From assembly GCA_021740785.1 (NCBI GenBank), contig JAIOZI010000007.1:1-64000 (forward strand): DNA of 64,000 bases, read 5' to 3'. Position numbers and translations under genes: made by a program. Below the pieces are notes generated by a model. The model saw only the letters and a program-made list of their open reading frames with translations, was not told the origin of the DNA and made no database searches. Below are positions 9,948 to 19,712 of the stretch, one piece after another. Position 1 is the stretch's first letter, and each line of letters opens with the position of its first letter. The DNA is from Melioribacteraceae bacterium (lineage in GTDB: Bacteria; Bacteroidota; Ignavibacteria; Ignavibacteriales; Melioribacteraceae).

Positions 9948-10018
9948 AGCTCATATTATATAACTTGATAAATCTAAACGCAATTGGTAACTTTTTCATT
10001 CCAAATCAGGAGATAAAT

Positions 10019-10342
10019 GTGGAAAAATATATAAAAGCAATAAGAGATAATATATGTGCAATCTGTGTCGATTCCGAAGAAGAGACAGGCTGTACACTAA
10101 ATGAAAAAGAAACATGTGCAGTTGAATTATATCTGCCGGAAATTTTGGAAATAGTTCATAATACCGACAGTGAATATATGGATGATTATTATAAGAAACT
10201 GAAAAACACGATTTGTGTAAACTGCAGAGGTAAAGATAACGGAGAAAATTGTTATCTGCGCGAGGATGCAAACTGTTCGCTGGACAGATATTTCTCACTA
10301 ATAGTTGAAACGATAAAGAAAGTAGACGCAGGTAAAATTTAA
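10019..10342 (+). CDS. small protein with an exactly duplicated Cys4 motif
   Basis: I do not recognise the family by name. From the GTG at 10019, which has CAGGAG at a good distance upstream, the product is 107 residues. An upstream TTG at 9965 would add 18 residues but has no ribosome site. It holds two copies of a module: C-x2-C-x8-C-x7-C followed by a helix with ELYLPEI or DRYFSLI. The spacing is identical in both copies (NICAICVDS... and TICVNCRGK...). Eight cysteines in two regular sets suggest two metal sites (zinc or Fe-S) in a soluble cytoplasmic protein. Its stop overlaps the convergent PAP2 gene by 4 bp. Confidence 0.65.
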   Translation: MEKYIKAIRDNICAICVDSEEETGCTLNEKETCAVELYLPEILEIVHNTDSEYMDDYYKKLKNTICVNCRGKDNGENCYLREDANCSLDRYFSLIVETIKKVDAGKI

Positions 10343-11289
10343 TTTTCGGGGTATTCAAACTTTTTCATCCCGGTTAATTTCATCCACCAATTAAATATCT
10401 TTTTACCGCTCCACATAGTAAAGATCATAAATATAAATCCGCCTGCCAGATCGATTACATAATGATATCTTAAATAAACTGTTGAAAAAATCAGAAGCGT
10501 TCCATTGGGTATTAAAAAATATCTCGATCTAGTTTTAAATTTATAAGCGAGATACATGACAATAAGCGTCATTTGTGTATGCCCGCTTGGGAAGGCATCT
10601 CTCTGAACAACTTCCGCCGGGTTAGGTGTACCGGCTGGAATTGATTCTCCCGAGTTTACAATTTCTCTAAGATAATCTGCAAGGAATATGCCCGGCATTT
10701 CAAAATTATTCATTGCAAAATCATGCAGTGTAAATCGTGGTCCGATTGCAGGTAAAATCATATACCCGAGATAAGAAAGAAAAAAACCGTATAAAACAGC
10801 GAAGGCTTCGAAGTCGAAAAGATCACCACGGTTTTTCAGCAGCAGATCAATACCTAGTATCACCGGGAGGAAGAAAAATGTAGCATATACAATTTGGAGC
10901 AATTCAGTAAGGTATGGATTTTCGATTGAATATAACGCAGCAGTCGGATCAAAACCTAATAACCACCTGTCGATTTCTATCAATAAATCATCATAAATTG
11001 TACTGTGAATCGGATCGATCATGAAATACAATTCTTTGAATGACAACATAACTACAGGAATGAGATACCAATAATGAAGATGCGTCCAAAAAATATTTTT
11101 ATAATGATTGTCGAGATATGCGATGACATATACAATAAAAATAACAGAGGTATTCGAAATAACATGTATTAACCAATTGTCAATTCTCTGATGAAAAATA
11201 ATATTCACAATGCTGAGAATAAGTGCGAATATAATTACAATCAGGTCGGTTGCTTTTAAGATTTTTAATAATTGCTTCAGATTCATCAT
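10339..11289 (-). CDS. PAP2-superfamily membrane phosphatase/phosphotransferase
   Basis: A 316-residue protein with about eight hydrophobic segments. The PAP2 core is visible near the C-terminus: PSGHTQMTLIV (about residues 232-242) and YLRYHYVIDLAGG (about 271-283), with the catalytic histidines in PSGH and RYHYVID. The arrangement resembles the inositolphosphotransferase-like (AUR1-type, PAP2_3) branch, which acts on lipid phosphates or moves phospho-alcohol head groups in the membrane. The substrate cannot be read from sequence. It directly follows mgtE on the minus strand (touching at 11289), suggesting co-transcription with rsmA-mgtE. Confidence 0.8.
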   Translation of the reverse strand: MMNLKQLLKILKATDLIVIIFALILSIVNIIFHQRIDNWLIHVISNTSVIFIVYVIAYLDNHYKNIFWTHLHYWYLIPVVMLSFKELYFMIDPIHSTIYDDLLIEIDRWLLGFDPTAALYSIENPYLTELLQIVYATFFFLPVILGIDLLLKNRGDLFDFEAFAVLYGFFLSYLGYMILPAIGPRFTLHDFAMNNFEMPGIFLADYLREIVNSGESIPAGTPNPAEVVQRDAFPSGHTQMTLIVMYLAYKFKTRSRYFLIPNGTLLIFSTVYLRYHYVIDLAGGFIFMIFTMWSGKKIFNWWMKLTGMKKFEYPEN

Positions 11290-12680
11290 CAGGAAATGAA
11301 GAAAAATGTTATAAATGAGAGATATATAATAAGTCCCAATACATCATTCATAGTTGTGACGAAAGGACCGGTAGCAACAGCAGGATCGGCGCCAAACTTT
11401 CTTAGTACAAGTGGAATGGTTGCTCCAACCATAGTAGCGGTTATTATAATAGCCAACAATGCAAATGAAAGCACAAGAGCAAACTTGATGCTGGTTATAT
11501 CATTAAAAAACAAAATTGATGCACCGAGTAAAATAACGGCACATACAATACCGTTTAAAATTGCCACGAAAAATTCTTTTGATAATTTTTGCAGACTTTC
11601 GTTAAGCCATATTTCTTTTGTTGTTAAACCGCGGACCATTACAATCGCTGCCTGTGTTCCGGAACTGCCGCCCATCGCCATTACAACAGGAATAAAAAAC
11701 GTTGCAACAATAAATTGTGTGATGAATTCTTCATAAGAGCGGAGTACAACAGCGCCAATTAATTCAACTCCCAAAGCAATTATAAGCCACGGAAGTCTAA
11801 TACGAGAAATACGGAATATGGAATCAGTATGTTCCTGCTCTTCTGATAAACCGGCAATCTTCTGAATATCTTCTGTCGCTTCTTCATTAATAACGTCAAC
11901 GATATCATCAAAAGTTATACGTCCAAGCATACGTTTTTTATCATCAACAACCGGAATAGAAACTACGTCATATTTCTCCATCAGTGAAGCAACAACTTCC
12001 TGGTCAACTTCAGGCGTAACGTAGATTAAATCTTCTTCAAGTATTTCTGATAATTTTGTATTAAGAGTATTTTTTAGGAGTGATTTAAGAAGAACGATTC
12101 CTTTTAATTCTTCATTTTTATCAATAACATATATGTGGTATATGTGTTCAATTTCGTCTGCAAATTTTCTTACTTCTGCAATTGCATCCTCAACCGTGGC
12201 ATCAATTTGAACAGAAACGAAATCGCTGTTCATCAATCCGCCGGCAGAATCTTCAGGATATTTTAGTAGTTCTTTTACCTCGTCGGAATAGTCCTTATCA
12301 ATTCCGTCGAGTACTTCCTGGAAAACCGGCTGAGACAATTCACTAAGAATATCGGTTGCATCATCGGATTCTAATTCATCAACTATTTTAGTAATCTTTT
12401 CTGTTGTGATGTTCGCAAGTATGCGTTCACGCAAATTCTCATCCAACTCGGTGATTACCTCGCCAGCAGTTTCAGTATCAAGAAGACTGAAAGTGTAGGT
12501 GGCTTCATCAACATCCAAATGATTTATGATTTCCGCAATGTCGGCTTCATGTAAATCAGTAAGTATGTTCAGCAGGCTTTCATTCGATTTATTTTCAACA
12601 AGCTTTTCAATATTTTCGATCAGCTCGCTGTCAATTTGAATGACATCTCTTACGTTTATATTTTCATTCTTATTTTTCAT
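11289..12680 (-). CDS. mgtE: magnesium transporter MgtE
   Basis: The domain order is typical: an N-terminal MgtE_N superhelical domain (about residues 20-130), two CBS domains (about 135-265; FVSVQIDATVEDAIAEV and YVTPEVDQEVVASLM), then five membrane segments (about 300-463). The pore-region motifs GGSSGTQAAIVMVRGL (about 358-373) and GPFVTTMNDVLGL (about 440) are present. Mg2+ binding in the CBS/N region gates the channel in characterised homologues. The length of 463 aa is normal. It overlaps the end of rsmA by 11 bp. Confidence 0.95.
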   Translation of the reverse strand: MKNKNENINVRDVIQIDSELIENIEKLVENKSNESLLNILTDLHEADIAEIINHLDVDEATYTFSLLDTETAGEVITELDENLRERILANITTEKITKIVDELESDDATDILSELSQPVFQEVLDGIDKDYSDEVKELLKYPEDSAGGLMNSDFVSVQIDATVEDAIAEVRKFADEIEHIYHIYVIDKNEELKGIVLLKSLLKNTLNTKLSEILEEDLIYVTPEVDQEVVASLMEKYDVVSIPVVDDKKRMLGRITFDDIVDVINEEATEDIQKIAGLSEEQEHTDSIFRISRIRLPWLIIALGVELIGAVVLRSYEEFITQFIVATFFIPVVMAMGGSSGTQAAIVMVRGLTTKEIWLNESLQKLSKEFFVAILNGIVCAVILLGASILFFNDITSIKFALVLSFALLAIIITATMVGATIPLVLRKFGADPAVATGPFVTTMNDVLGLIIYLSFITFFFIS

Positions 12681-13452
12681 TAATCCCGGGTTGAATTAAT
12701 TTAGTTAGATGAATGAATTCACTGACGCTTAATTCTTCAGCTCTTCTGGTTAAATCAACATTTATCTTCGAAAAATCATAATCTATAAATATACTATTCT
12801 TTAAAGAATTTTTTAAGGTTTTTCTTCTATTACCAAACGAGGCTTTTACTAATTTAATAAATAATTTCTCATTCAGAATTGGATCTAAATTTTCATTTTT
12901 GAATATATGAATTACTGCAGAATCTACATTCGGCACAGGCTTAAAAACATTGGGTGAAACCTTAAAACAAAACTTAGGATTGAAAAAATAATTAAGAAGA
13001 ACGCTTAAAATACCGTAATCTTTTGTCCTTGGCTCCGCAGTTATTCTTTTAGCAACTTCATATTGAATCATAAAGACGGCATCCTTGATTATTGCTTTAT
13101 TTTCAATAAGTCTAAACAAAATCGATGATGTAATATTGTAAGGGAGGTTACCGACAATTCGTAATTCTTTTGATTTATAAATTGAGGGAAAATCCACTTT
13201 CAAAATGTCTTTGTTAATGATATTAATCCCGGGAAATTTTTCAGTTAGAAATTCAATAACTCTTCTATCAATTTCAACCACGGTAAAAGACTTTGATTTA
13301 TTATACAGCTTTGAAGTTAACGCACCCAATCCAGGTCCGATTTCAATTATTTTATCATCGGTTAGCGGAGTTATCTCATCCACAATTTTGTTAGTTATGT
13401 TCTGATCGATTAGATAATTCTGTCCAAATTTTTTTATCGGTTTTATATTCAT
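12670..13452 (-). CDS. rsmA: 16S rRNA (adenine1518-N6/adenine1519-N6)-dimethyltransferase
   Basis: RsmA/KsgA, which dimethylates two adjacent adenines in the 3' hairpin of 16S rRNA during small-subunit assembly. Evidence: KKFGQNYLIDQNI (residues 7-19), SAM motif EIGPGLGALT (about 37-46), the catalytic NLPYNITS (about 104-111) and the C-terminal FGNRRKTLKNSL (about 208-219). The length of 260 aa is standard. It heads the minus-strand run rsmA-mgtE-PAP2 and is divergent from the ROK kinase gene with a ~114-bp shared promoter region. Confidence 0.96.
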   Translation of the reverse strand: MNIKPIKKFGQNYLIDQNITNKIVDEITPLTDDKIIEIGPGLGALTSKLYNKSKSFTVVEIDRRVIEFLTEKFPGINIINKDILKVDFPSIYKSKELRIVGNLPYNITSSILFRLIENKAIIKDAVFMIQYEVAKRITAEPRTKDYGILSVLLNYFFNPKFCFKVSPNVFKPVPNVDSAVIHIFKNENLDPILNEKLFIKLVKASFGNRRKTLKNSLKNSIFIDYDFSKINVDLTRRAEELSVSEFIHLTKLIQPGINEK

Positions 13453-13566
13453 ATATTTCCGGATGAATGTTAGTCATCCAAGATAATTCATTTTTTTTAT
13501 AAAAACCTTTTTGCAGTTTATTTAAAAGAGTATTTTTGTTTAATCCATTCAAAAAATAGGTGAGTT

Positions 13567-14535
13567 TTGAAAAAAGAATACGTTATTACCGTTGATCTCG
13601 GGGGGACAAAAATTCTATCTGCATTGATGAATTTCAACAATGAAATTATCGATCGCGTGAAACTTCCAACAAAAATTTCAAAAGGTGTTGATGCTTTGGT
13701 TGCAGATATTTCAACTACTGTAAACAAGTTATTGACGAACAATGAAATTAATCAATCTGATGTTGCCGTAGTAGCAATGGGTGTTCCCGGAACAGTTGAC
13801 CCATATACTGGTTTGATCGGAAATGCTCCGAATCTCGGGCTTAAAGATTTCAATATAAAAGAAGCATTGCAGAGTAATTTTGATATTCCCGTACTAATTG
13901 AAAATGATGTAAACATTGCCGGCATGGGAATAAAGAAGTTTGAATTGAATGATGAAGTAAAGAATATGCTTGTGGTTTTTATCGGTACGGGAATTGGAGG
14001 CGCACTATTTTTTAATGGTAAACTATACCGCGGATCAAATTTCTTTGCCGGTGAAATTGGACATATGCAAGTAAACGGGAAAGGAAGTTTAGCAAAGAAT
14101 GCAGTAAATACAACTTTTGAAACTTTGGCGGCACGGCCTGCAATTGTTGATTCTATAACTAAAGATATATTAAGCGGTAAAAAAAGTCTTCTTTCCGATA
14201 ATGTAAAAAGAAAGAAGCGAATAAAAAGTAAAGCATTAGCAAATGCCGTAAAGAAGAAAGATAAGGTTGTAATTAAACATTTATCAAAGGCGTGTGAAAT
14301 AACGGGTACCGTATTAGGAAGTTTGACGACTTTATTGAATGTGGATACAATAATTATCGGGGGCGGTGTAGTTGAAGCTATGGATGAATTTATGATTCCA
14401 AAAATTCAAAAAGCATTTGATAAAGCTGTTCTGCCTGAACCTGGTAAGCACGTGAAAATTAAGGCAACGAAACTTGGTGATGACGCACCTTTATTCGGCG
14501 GTATTGCCCTGGCGGAGGAATTCTTAACTGATTGA
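13567..14535 (+). CDS. ROK-family sugar kinase (glucokinase-like) lacking the usual zinc motif
   Basis: The N-terminal phosphate-binding motif VDLGGTKILSALM (residues 9-21) and the ASKHA core (GVPGTVDPYTG; ENDVNIAGMG; GTGIGGALFFNGKLYRG; AGEIGHM) identify a ROK protein, most likely a glucokinase feeding glycolysis. Start is TTG with AGGTGAG upstream. Oddity: after GEIGHMQV the family's C-x-C-G-x2-G-C-x-E zinc-binding motif is absent; the segment reads NGKGSLAKNAVNTTFETLAA with no cysteine, followed by a lysine-rich stretch (about 205-235). The catalytic aspartate of END is kept. It may still be a kinase without zinc, as in some divergent ROK proteins, or have another substrate. It overlaps the convergent ABC-F gene by 12 bp. 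Confidence 0.8.
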   Translation: MKKEYVITVDLGGTKILSALMNFNNEIIDRVKLPTKISKGVDALVADISTTVNKLLTNNEINQSDVAVVAMGVPGTVDPYTGLIGNAPNLGLKDFNIKEALQSNFDIPVLIENDVNIAGMGIKKFELNDEVKNMLVVFIGTGIGGALFFNGKLYRGSNFFAGEIGHMQVNGKGSLAKNAVNTTFETLAARPAIVDSITKDILSGKKSLLSDNVKRKKRIKSKALANAVKKKDKVVIKHLSKACEITGTVLGSLTTLLNVDTIIIGGGVVEAMDEFMIPKIQKAFDKAVLPEPGKHVKIKATKLGDDAPLFGGIALAEEFLTD

Positions 14536-16476
14536 TTGATCAAATGATTTTTCTATTTCTTCTAATTCGTGACTGATATTTGTCCATTCATCATAGGTAG
14601 AATTTAACATAGATTTTATTTCGTCGTAATTCTTATTTTTTTCTTTGGCGAGATTAGGATTACTAAATACATCCGGTGAGCCGAGTTCAGTTTCAAGATT
14701 TAGTTTCTCACTCTCCAGTCTCTCGATTTCCGATTCGAGTTCTGTAATTCTTTCTTTAAGTTTTTTTGTAGCGTTAAATTTTTTATTTCGTAACTCCGCC
14801 TCTTGCCGTTTTAAGTTTTTCCTTTTAAGTTTTTGCTGCGAATCTGATTCTTCATTTGAATCAGGTTCCTGCTCTTCGCTTATTTTGCTCAAGTAGTAAT
14901 TTATATCACCGGGATATTCATGGATTTTCTTATTCTTAAACTCAATCGTTTTATTTGCTATAGGCGCGATGAAATCAATATCGTGTGAAATCATGATTAT
15001 GGTTCCGCTGAAATTAATTAAAGCACGCTGAAGTATTTGCTTTGAATTGAAGTCGAGATGGTTTGTCGGCTCATCTAATATTAATAGATTTGATTTAGTA
15101 AACAGAATTTTTGCCAATGCAACCCTGCTCTTTTCACCCCCGGAAAGAATTTTTACTTTTTTGAAAACATCATCGCTAGTAAAAAGGAATGAACCCAAAA
15201 GTGATCTGATTTGAACCGGCGTTAAATCTTCAGCAACCTGTGCAACGGAATCATAAACATCATTTTCTAGATTCAGTTCCTCAGTTACTTCCTGCGAGTA
15301 GTAGGCGATCTCAACATTCTGCCCGTAATTTATTTTCCCGCTCGTCGGCTCAAGTCTCTTTGCAATTATTTTTGCAAGCGTTGTTTTCCCTTCGCCATTT
15401 CTTCCGACGAATGCAACCTTATCCCCGCGTTCTATTCTAAGTTGAATATTTTCAAGTACGCTCTTACTGCCGTAACTCTTTGAAAGATTGTTCAACTCAA
15501 CCGGTATTACACCGCTTCTTCCCGGTTCGGGAAATTTAAAATCAATACTGGAATCATCTTCGTCAATTTCAATAATCTCTTCTTTATCCAGAAGTTTAAT
15601 TCTACTTTGAACTTGTTTTGCTTTTGTATTCTTATACCGGAACCGTTCAATAAACCTTTCAATTTCTTTTCTTCGTTTCAACTGATTTTTTAATTGTGCA
15701 CGTAACTGCAGATCACGTTCTTCTTTATATTTTATGAATGATTCATAATTACCTTTGAAATAATTTATTCCCTTGTTGAATATTTCAAATGTTTTATCGG
15801 TTACTAAATTTAAAAATCTTCTATCATGAGATACGATTAGGAGAGCATTGTTGGATTGTTTGAGATAATTTATTAACCACTCAAGAGAAGGGATATCCAG
15901 GTGGTTTGTCGGTTCATCCAATAAAATCAAATCATGATCATTCAAAAGAATTTTTGCTAATTCAATTCTCATCTGCCATCCGCCTGAAAACTGTTTCATA
16001 GAATTAGAAAATTCTTCTTCTTTAAATCCCAAACCCTCCAAAACTTTTGCAATTTTTGCATCGATACTATAAAATTCTATATGCTCTTTTTTATGGTGAA
16101 TTTTTCCAATCGTATCCAGAAGCTTTAGTTTCTCGGGATCATTATCGTCTAATAACTGCAGTTTTTCATTTATTCTTAATTCATGATCTTCCAATTCAGT
16201 GTAAGATTTGAGTGATGATTTCACTTCATCAAAAAGGTTTCTATTTGAATTGGAAATAAACTCCTGAGGTAGAAAACCAACGGACAAATTTTTCTTTTTA
16301 TTTATAGAGCCGTCTTCCGGGTGTTCAATATCGGTAAGCAGTCTTAAAAGAGTAGTTTTCCCTGAACCGTTAGGTCCTACTAAAGCGATCCTATCGTTTT
16401 CATTTATCCGAAGATTTACATCTTCAAATAAATACTTCCCGGAGTATTGAATTGATAGGTTTTGTATATCGATCAT
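14524..16476 (-). CDS. ABC-F family ATP-binding protein
   Basis: A 650-residue soluble protein with two ABC domains and no membrane segments: Walker A VGPNGSGKTTLLRL (about 34) with signature FSGGWQMR (about 165), and Walker A VGRNGEGKTTLAK (about 360) with signature LSGGEKSR (about 455). The two halves are joined by the basic helical linker typical of ABC-F (about 240-310, rich in K/R/E), and the C-terminus is a coiled coil (about 545-640), as in Uup/YdiF-type members. ABC-F proteins act on the ribosome to resolve stalled states, some giving antibiotic protection; which subtype this is cannot be settled here. Confidence 0.9.
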   Translation of the reverse strand: MIDIQNLSIQYSGKYLFEDVNLRINENDRIALVGPNGSGKTTLLRLLTDIEHPEDGSINKKKNLSVGFLPQEFISNSNRNLFDEVKSSLKSYTELEDHELRINEKLQLLDDNDPEKLKLLDTIGKIHHKKEHIEFYSIDAKIAKVLEGLGFKEEEFSNSMKQFSGGWQMRIELAKILLNDHDLILLDEPTNHLDIPSLEWLINYLKQSNNALLIVSHDRRFLNLVTDKTFEIFNKGINYFKGNYESFIKYKEERDLQLRAQLKNQLKRRKEIERFIERFRYKNTKAKQVQSRIKLLDKEEIIEIDEDDSSIDFKFPEPGRSGVIPVELNNLSKSYGSKSVLENIQLRIERGDKVAFVGRNGEGKTTLAKIIAKRLEPTSGKINYGQNVEIAYYSQEVTEELNLENDVYDSVAQVAEDLTPVQIRSLLGSFLFTSDDVFKKVKILSGGEKSRVALAKILFTKSNLLILDEPTNHLDFNSKQILQRALINFSGTIIMISHDIDFIAPIANKTIEFKNKKIHEYPGDINYYLSKISEEQEPDSNEESDSQQKLKRKNLKRQEAELRNKKFNATKKLKERITELESEIERLESEKLNLETELGSPDVFSNPNLAKEKNKNYDEIKSMLNSTYDEWTNISHELEEIEKSFDQSIS

Positions 16477-16494
16477 ATTAGAATTATCAGCTTA

Positions 16495-18729
16495 TCATTT
16501 ACGGAGAACCGCTACTTTTGCAGCGGTAACATTGTTTGCTTCCTCATCGTATGCAACAATTAAATAAATTCCGCTTGGAACAATTTCACCTTTCAAATTG
16601 CGACCGTTCCAAAAAGCAATTTTTCCCCCGGGTGAACTGACCTGATTAGTTTCTGTTGATGCAATTAATTCACCTCCGATTGATAAAATTTTAATTTCGG
16701 AATTTGCTATCAATCCTTCGATCGTAAGATTTTTTTGATTTCCGGTCTCCACATAAAATGGATTAGGATATACAAACAGTTCATCAAATGAATCAACAGC
16801 TTTAATTGCAGAAGTTTTGAGCGAAACCATTCCATAATCAGTCCCGATGTAAACCGTCCCTGTTTTCTCATCAATATTAATTGCTTTGATTTGGTTTGAG
16901 GGGAGCGGGCTGTTTGTTTTATCATACTGTTCAAGCACGGTTCTGCCGTCTGAGGATAGTACGATTAATCCTTCGCTTGAACCGACCCATTTTTGATTTA
17001 ACGGATCAACAGCAATCGCAGAGATGAACTGCTGTCTTAGTGCATTTACAGATTGAATTGAACTTGTCGGTTTTGAAGGATTAGGTATAAAATCCAGCCC
17101 GGCATTTGTCCCGACCCATAATTCCCCAAGCCGGTCAACAGTAAGACAAGTAATAGAATTACTAGATAATCCGTCATCATCCGAAACGAGACCCCAATCA
17201 TCATCGGTTCTGTCATCAAGTGTTTGATTCTCATTAAAATAGTATAGTCCGGGACTTTTATTAGTTTCGGCGAACCATTTTGTATCATACTGATCAATTA
17301 CAAAATGTTCATAGTTAGCCAGATCCGAAATAGTAAATAACCCGAATTCATAATGATACCATGTACTGTCGGATGTTAAAACACTTAACGGTTCCCTTGT
17401 ATTCGGCCAATAGTTTAAGATCCAGGCGTTGTTATGTGAATCATATTTCACATCAGAAATAACTAAAAAGCCGGGAAATCCTGTAATAGGTGCGAGGTCT
17501 GTATTGTTTACATAAAATGTATTGAATTCATCACCTTTAAGTCTTGTGAACCCGCGTCCCCAATTTAAAAAGTACTTTACATTATCAGGGGCAGCAAATA
17601 CTTTATGAAACGAATTTGTTAAAAACTCAGGTGTGTTTGTTTTATTGTAGTTTTTCCATTCCAAACCGTTCCAACTGAATACTCCCGCACCAAATATTTC
17701 ACGACCGGTTCCGACCCACACAACGCCGTCATTATCAACAGAAATACTTTCAAAGAAATTGGTGACCGGACCATTCGGGAAAAGATATTTGGATGAACTT
17801 CCGTCATTAACAAAAATTCCGTTATTAGTTGCGATATAATTTGTATTATCAGTAATAATTACTTTATGAAATATTTGTGAGGAAGTAGAATAAATTAATT
17901 CATTACCGGCAGGCAAATAGAGATAGAGTTTGTTGGTAGTCAGTACAAAAAGTGAATCTTCCTTGTTAAATATGTCCTGAATATCCAACCCGGCGAATGA
18001 TACCACATTCCAAATTGTATCATTTTTTTTAAGTAACCCTTTGTCAGAAGATGCGAAAATTTCAGAGCCAATTTTAACAATTTCATATACAGTTTCAGCT
18101 TTCACATTTTCATCGATTTCATACGAAATCCATGATGTTGGCGCCGATAAATTTATTACACCCGGCTTGCTGACTGCAATTCCACCGGCAGTTGCAACGT
18201 AAATATATTCATCGACTAATACGCTATTAACGGCTGCGTTGGTAGGAATGTTATTGAATTTTAAAACTGTTTCGTAAAATTTTTGTGTTTTCGTATTGAT
18301 TAGAGAAAGCCCAAAGTTTGTCGATACAAAGGCAGTATCTCCGCTAATGTTGATGCTGTTGATAGTTTTGTTTTCAAAGTCCGATTTGAATATTTCCAGA
18401 ATTTTAGTTACGGAATTATCTGCCGGGTTCAATACATCAATAAATCCATCCATATCGGCGATCCAAATCTTGCCGGAATTATCAACAGCGATAGATGTAA
18501 TTGCATGGCTGCTTAATCCTTCCGATTTCATAAATCTTTGATAAGAACTATCCGCATTATTGAAATAAAAAATTCCGCCATCTGATGTTGCCCAAAAACC
18601 CTCCTCCGTCATTACAATATTATTAGTGTTTCGCATCGATGTGTAGTTCTTCCACTCTCCGATATTTTGTGCAGTCGCAGCAGATAAAAGAATAAACGAT
18701 AATATAATCATCATCAAAAACATTCTCAT
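16495..18729 (-). CDS. PorZ-like beta-propeller protein with T9SS sorting domain
   Basis: A 744-residue secreted protein: signal peptide (residues 1-20, ending ATAQ), then two propeller regions (about 22-330 and 330-640; repeats such as ITSIAVDNSGKIWIAD and ITCLTVDRLGELWVGTNAG), then a sorting domain starting FVYPNPF (about 655). The N-terminal run (IGEWKNYTS..., EGFWATSDGGIFYF, KSEGLSSHAITSI, IWIADMDGFIDVL, SINISGDTAFVSTNFGLSLI) follows the order of PorZ, the T9SS surface component that delivers anionic LPS for cargo attachment. The sorting domain is more divergent than those of the cargo proteins here, as expected for a machine component. A generic two-component-propeller surface protein is the alternative. 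Confidence 0.65.
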   Translation of the reverse strand: MRMFLMMIILSFILLSAATAQNIGEWKNYTSMRNTNNIVMTEEGFWATSDGGIFYFNNADSSYQRFMKSEGLSSHAITSIAVDNSGKIWIADMDGFIDVLNPADNSVTKILEIFKSDFENKTINSINISGDTAFVSTNFGLSLINTKTQKFYETVLKFNNIPTNAAVNSVLVDEYIYVATAGGIAVSKPGVINLSAPTSWISYEIDENVKAETVYEIVKIGSEIFASSDKGLLKKNDTIWNVVSFAGLDIQDIFNKEDSLFVLTTNKLYLYLPAGNELIYSTSSQIFHKVIITDNTNYIATNNGIFVNDGSSSKYLFPNGPVTNFFESISVDNDGVVWVGTGREIFGAGVFSWNGLEWKNYNKTNTPEFLTNSFHKVFAAPDNVKYFLNWGRGFTRLKGDEFNTFYVNNTDLAPITGFPGFLVISDVKYDSHNNAWILNYWPNTREPLSVLTSDSTWYHYEFGLFTISDLANYEHFVIDQYDTKWFAETNKSPGLYYFNENQTLDDRTDDDWGLVSDDDGLSSNSITCLTVDRLGELWVGTNAGLDFIPNPSKPTSSIQSVNALRQQFISAIAVDPLNQKWVGSSEGLIVLSSDGRTVLEQYDKTNSPLPSNQIKAINIDEKTGTVYIGTDYGMVSLKTSAIKAVDSFDELFVYPNPFYVETGNQKNLTIEGLIANSEIKILSIGGELIASTETNQVSSPGGKIAFWNGRNLKGEIVPSGIYLIVAYDEEANNVTAAKVAVLRK

Positions 18730-18881
18730 TTTATACCTTACTATTTTGTTTAGATTGGATATTGTGGTAGAACTTGGTTATAAATACCTCGTGCCAATGA
18801 ATAACTTAATCAACGAACTCCCCAAAATTAATATTTTTTTCGATTCATCAAAGTGTAAAATAAAGTACACGGTTTGCGGAA

Positions 18882-19712
18882 TCAATATCCATTGGTTACT
18901 AACATCTTTTTTATATTCTCAACCTTTGCAACCGGCACTTTAAATTTTCCGAAATTATCATCATCCTCTCTTCTTCCGCCGTGAAAATCGGAGCCCCCGG
19001 AATCGAGCAGGCAATATTGGTTAACGATCCCGCTGTAGTACCTGATATGATGTTTATTGTGAGATGGGTGAATTGCTTCAATACCGTCAATGCCACATTT
19101 AATCAGGTTCATTAAAAGTGTATCCTGCATGTTGCATGGATGGGCAACAAATGATAATCCGCCCGCATCATTAATTAATTTTATTGCACTCTGAATTGAG
19201 ATATGAATTTTTCTTTCGTAAGCAGGTTTGAAATCACCGATATACTTATAAAAAGCTTCGAAATAATTTTTAATAAACCCGCGATTCAGTAAAGCTTCTG
19301 CGATGTGCGGTCTTCCGATTGCCGAATTTTTTGCACCTTCAAGCACATCATCAATGGAAATATTAAAACCAATTTTATTCAATTTTTTTACAATACGCTT
19401 AGCTCTCTGGAATCTTTCATCACGGAAAAATTGAAGGTATTTCGTAAGTTCTTCATTTTTATAATCAAAGAAATAACCAAGTAAGTGAATTTCCTGATCT
19501 TCGATATCAGAACTGATCTCTAGTCCGGGAATTACTTCAATACCAAGTTTTTTCCCGGCTTCAATGGCTTCGTCTAAACCATTAACATTATCATGATCAG
19601 TAAGGCTAATAATTTCCAAGCCCGCGTCATATGCTTTATATAATAATTCAGTGGGAGTTAAAGCTCCATCCGAATGATTCGAGTGCATGTGTAAATCAGC
19701 ATAACCGGGCAT
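18882..19712 (-). CDS. PHP-domain phosphoesterase (TrpH/YciV-like)
   Basis: The PHP metal-binding motifs are all present: ADLHMHSNHSDG (residues 5-16), SLTDHDNV (about 36-43), an ELEIS-type EISS (about 64), VAHPC (about 180) and SDFHGG (about 240). The compact 276-aa form with an inserted helical region matches the TrpH/YciV (RNase AM) group, which removes 5' nucleotides from RNA or hydrolyses 3',5'-bisphosphonucleosides. The start ATG overlaps the stop of the Crp-type regulator by one base (TGATG), indicating coupling. Confidence 0.85.
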   Translation of the reverse strand: MPGYADLHMHSNHSDGALTPTELLYKAYDAGLEIISLTDHDNVNGLDEAIEAGKKLGIEVIPGLEISSDIEDQEIHLLGYFFDYKNEELTKYLQFFRDERFQRAKRIVKKLNKIGFNISIDDVLEGAKNSAIGRPHIAEALLNRGFIKNYFEAFYKYIGDFKPAYERKIHISIQSAIKLINDAGGLSFVAHPCNMQDTLLMNLIKCGIDGIEAIHPSHNKHHIRYYSGIVNQYCLLDSGGSDFHGGRREDDDNFGKFKVPVAKVENIKKMLVTNGY

